DNA from: Phytophthora colocasiae
Lineage: Eukaryota; Oomycota; Peronosporomycetes; Peronosporales; Peronosporaceae
Direction of reading: 5' to 3'
Length of the DNA: 64,000 nucleotides
Assembly: GCA_018806915.1 (NCBI GenBank)
Contig: JAGKQI010000104.1
Location: forward strand, 1,116,001-1,180,000
Part shown: positions 63,137 through 64,000 of the stretch, in pieces
Position numbering within the stretch: position 1 is the stretch's first letter
How the letters are laid out: the number at the start of each line of letters is the position of its first letter
Notes under the pieces: model-generated
Told to the model about the DNA's origin: nothing
What the model saw: only the letters and a program-made list of their open reading frames with translations
Databases searched by the model: none
Position numbers and translations under genes: made by a program

Positions 63137-64000
63137 GTTTACGTGGTGTTTACTACATGTACTAGTAGTACTATGTTGGGTAGTATTGAAGATTACTACA
63201 AGCTATTCTATCCTTCTTGACTGCAATTTTGAGCACGCAACAACCGTAGGTAGACATTATGCTTAGTACTGCTAGCTTCACTTGACGTATGCGTACATAT
63301 GACAAGTTTGTGGTAGCTTGAATTGCGTTGATGTATCCTATACTACGCTGTAGTCGCTCAGAGTATTAGCCTATTGTACTACAATTGAGATCTCTAAGTG
63401 CGGTTCGCACTGCTCGAATTCAAGCAGGAGTTCGCAGAAGATGCGTACGATTGGTTGCTAGTGGTCGGTAGGTGCGTGTGCTCCGGCTATAGAGTCCCGG
63501 CCGCGTACTTTGGACCAGCTGCCCATCTCCCTTGGGAAGCCGAATGAATGGCTTGGAGGCTTATTTCAGATCTGCCTCTCAACATCATGATGAGGCTCCG
63601 GCTCGAGTGAAACTTCTCCTGGCGGCAAGAGCGCGGCGGAACTTGCGCTTCGACATGACCTGGTTATCAGGCTCGGAGCGACACGCTTGCACGCGTTCCA
63701 TGTCGGGAATGGCGAAGAAGCTCGCCGTCGAGCACCAAGATGCTGCCTTTTCAAAGCGAACTTGAAACGCTCGAGTCCCATTGCGCCGTTCTCTGCGTGT
63801 AAAACTCGGAACACGGCGTTCACATGCAGTTGTCATGCACACTGGACAGAATCATGCATCTTGAAGTGCTCCAAGTGTACCGGTAAAACGAAAACTGCAG
63901 TGCAAAAACACCCTCAGCTAGCAAGCACTGCCACGTCGCATTCTTTTGACCATTTTGGCAGTCACTTCGTTGGCTGGCAGCCTGTGGCAGTGCCAGCAAG
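63137..64000. other. no gene recognised
   Basis: AT-rich to 63400, then more GC-rich with overlapping frames on both strands (63532-63842). None has recognisable features; the region may be the edge of a repeat or the start of a gene outside the window. Confidence 0.45.

Overview
The window looks like oomycete nuclear DNA, most likely Phytophthora or a close relative. This is inferred from gene content, not from a database search. The evidence is short GT-AG introns (58-112 bp), compact host genes with GC-rich third codon positions, a fused ARG5,6-type arginine gene, and a mixture of Crypton, Ngaro-like, piggyBac, MULE, hAT, Merlin, mariner and copia elements. I recognised no tRNA, rRNA, CRISPR array or bacterial-type operon.

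Host genes sit in three blocks. Left block (1.2-12.8 kb): an ArfGAP with two PDZ-like domains, a protein-kinase-like gene cut in two by a hAT transposon, a SANT/Myb-like DNA-binding protein and a 99-residue hypothetical. Middle block (20.4-28.8 kb): a secreted Kelch-EGF-Hint protein, a CNNM/DUF21-CBS transporter and a choline-transporter-like protein on the minus strand, then a divergent BRAP2-like RING/UBP-zinc-finger gene. Right block (58.7-63.0 kb): an MLF1-like protein, a Spg1/Tem1-type GTPase and the bifunctional mitochondrial acetylglutamate kinase/acetylglutamyl-phosphate reductase. A LURP-one-like gene at 36.3 kb, with a decayed paralogue at 28.9 kb, stands between middle and right.

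The rest is layered mobile DNA. A 5.0-kb hAT (8-bp duplication) interrupts the kinase. A MULE with perfect 54-bp inverted repeats and a 10-bp duplication sits in the 3' end of the Kelch-EGF-Hint gene. That MULE carries a decayed zinc-finger/RING gene and was itself hit by a piggyBac element at the TTAA inside its right inverted repeat. A 5.7-kb tyrosine-recombinase retrotransposon with A1-B1-A2-B2 split repeats abuts the start codon of the LURP-like gene. From 37 to 56 kb lie fragments of Tc1/mariner, hAT, copia (itself split by a TTAA-flanked element), Merlin, two Cryptons and a second MULE. A mariner element with an intact 331-codon transposase and about 197-bp inverted repeats (56.4-58.0 kb) looks youngest.

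For several interrupted genes the reading frame is restored on paper simply by discounting the element and one target-site copy. Most exon joins were checked by reading frame: the summed exon lengths of the Kelch-EGF-Hint, transporter, BRAP, GTPase and interrupted kinase models are all multiples of three.
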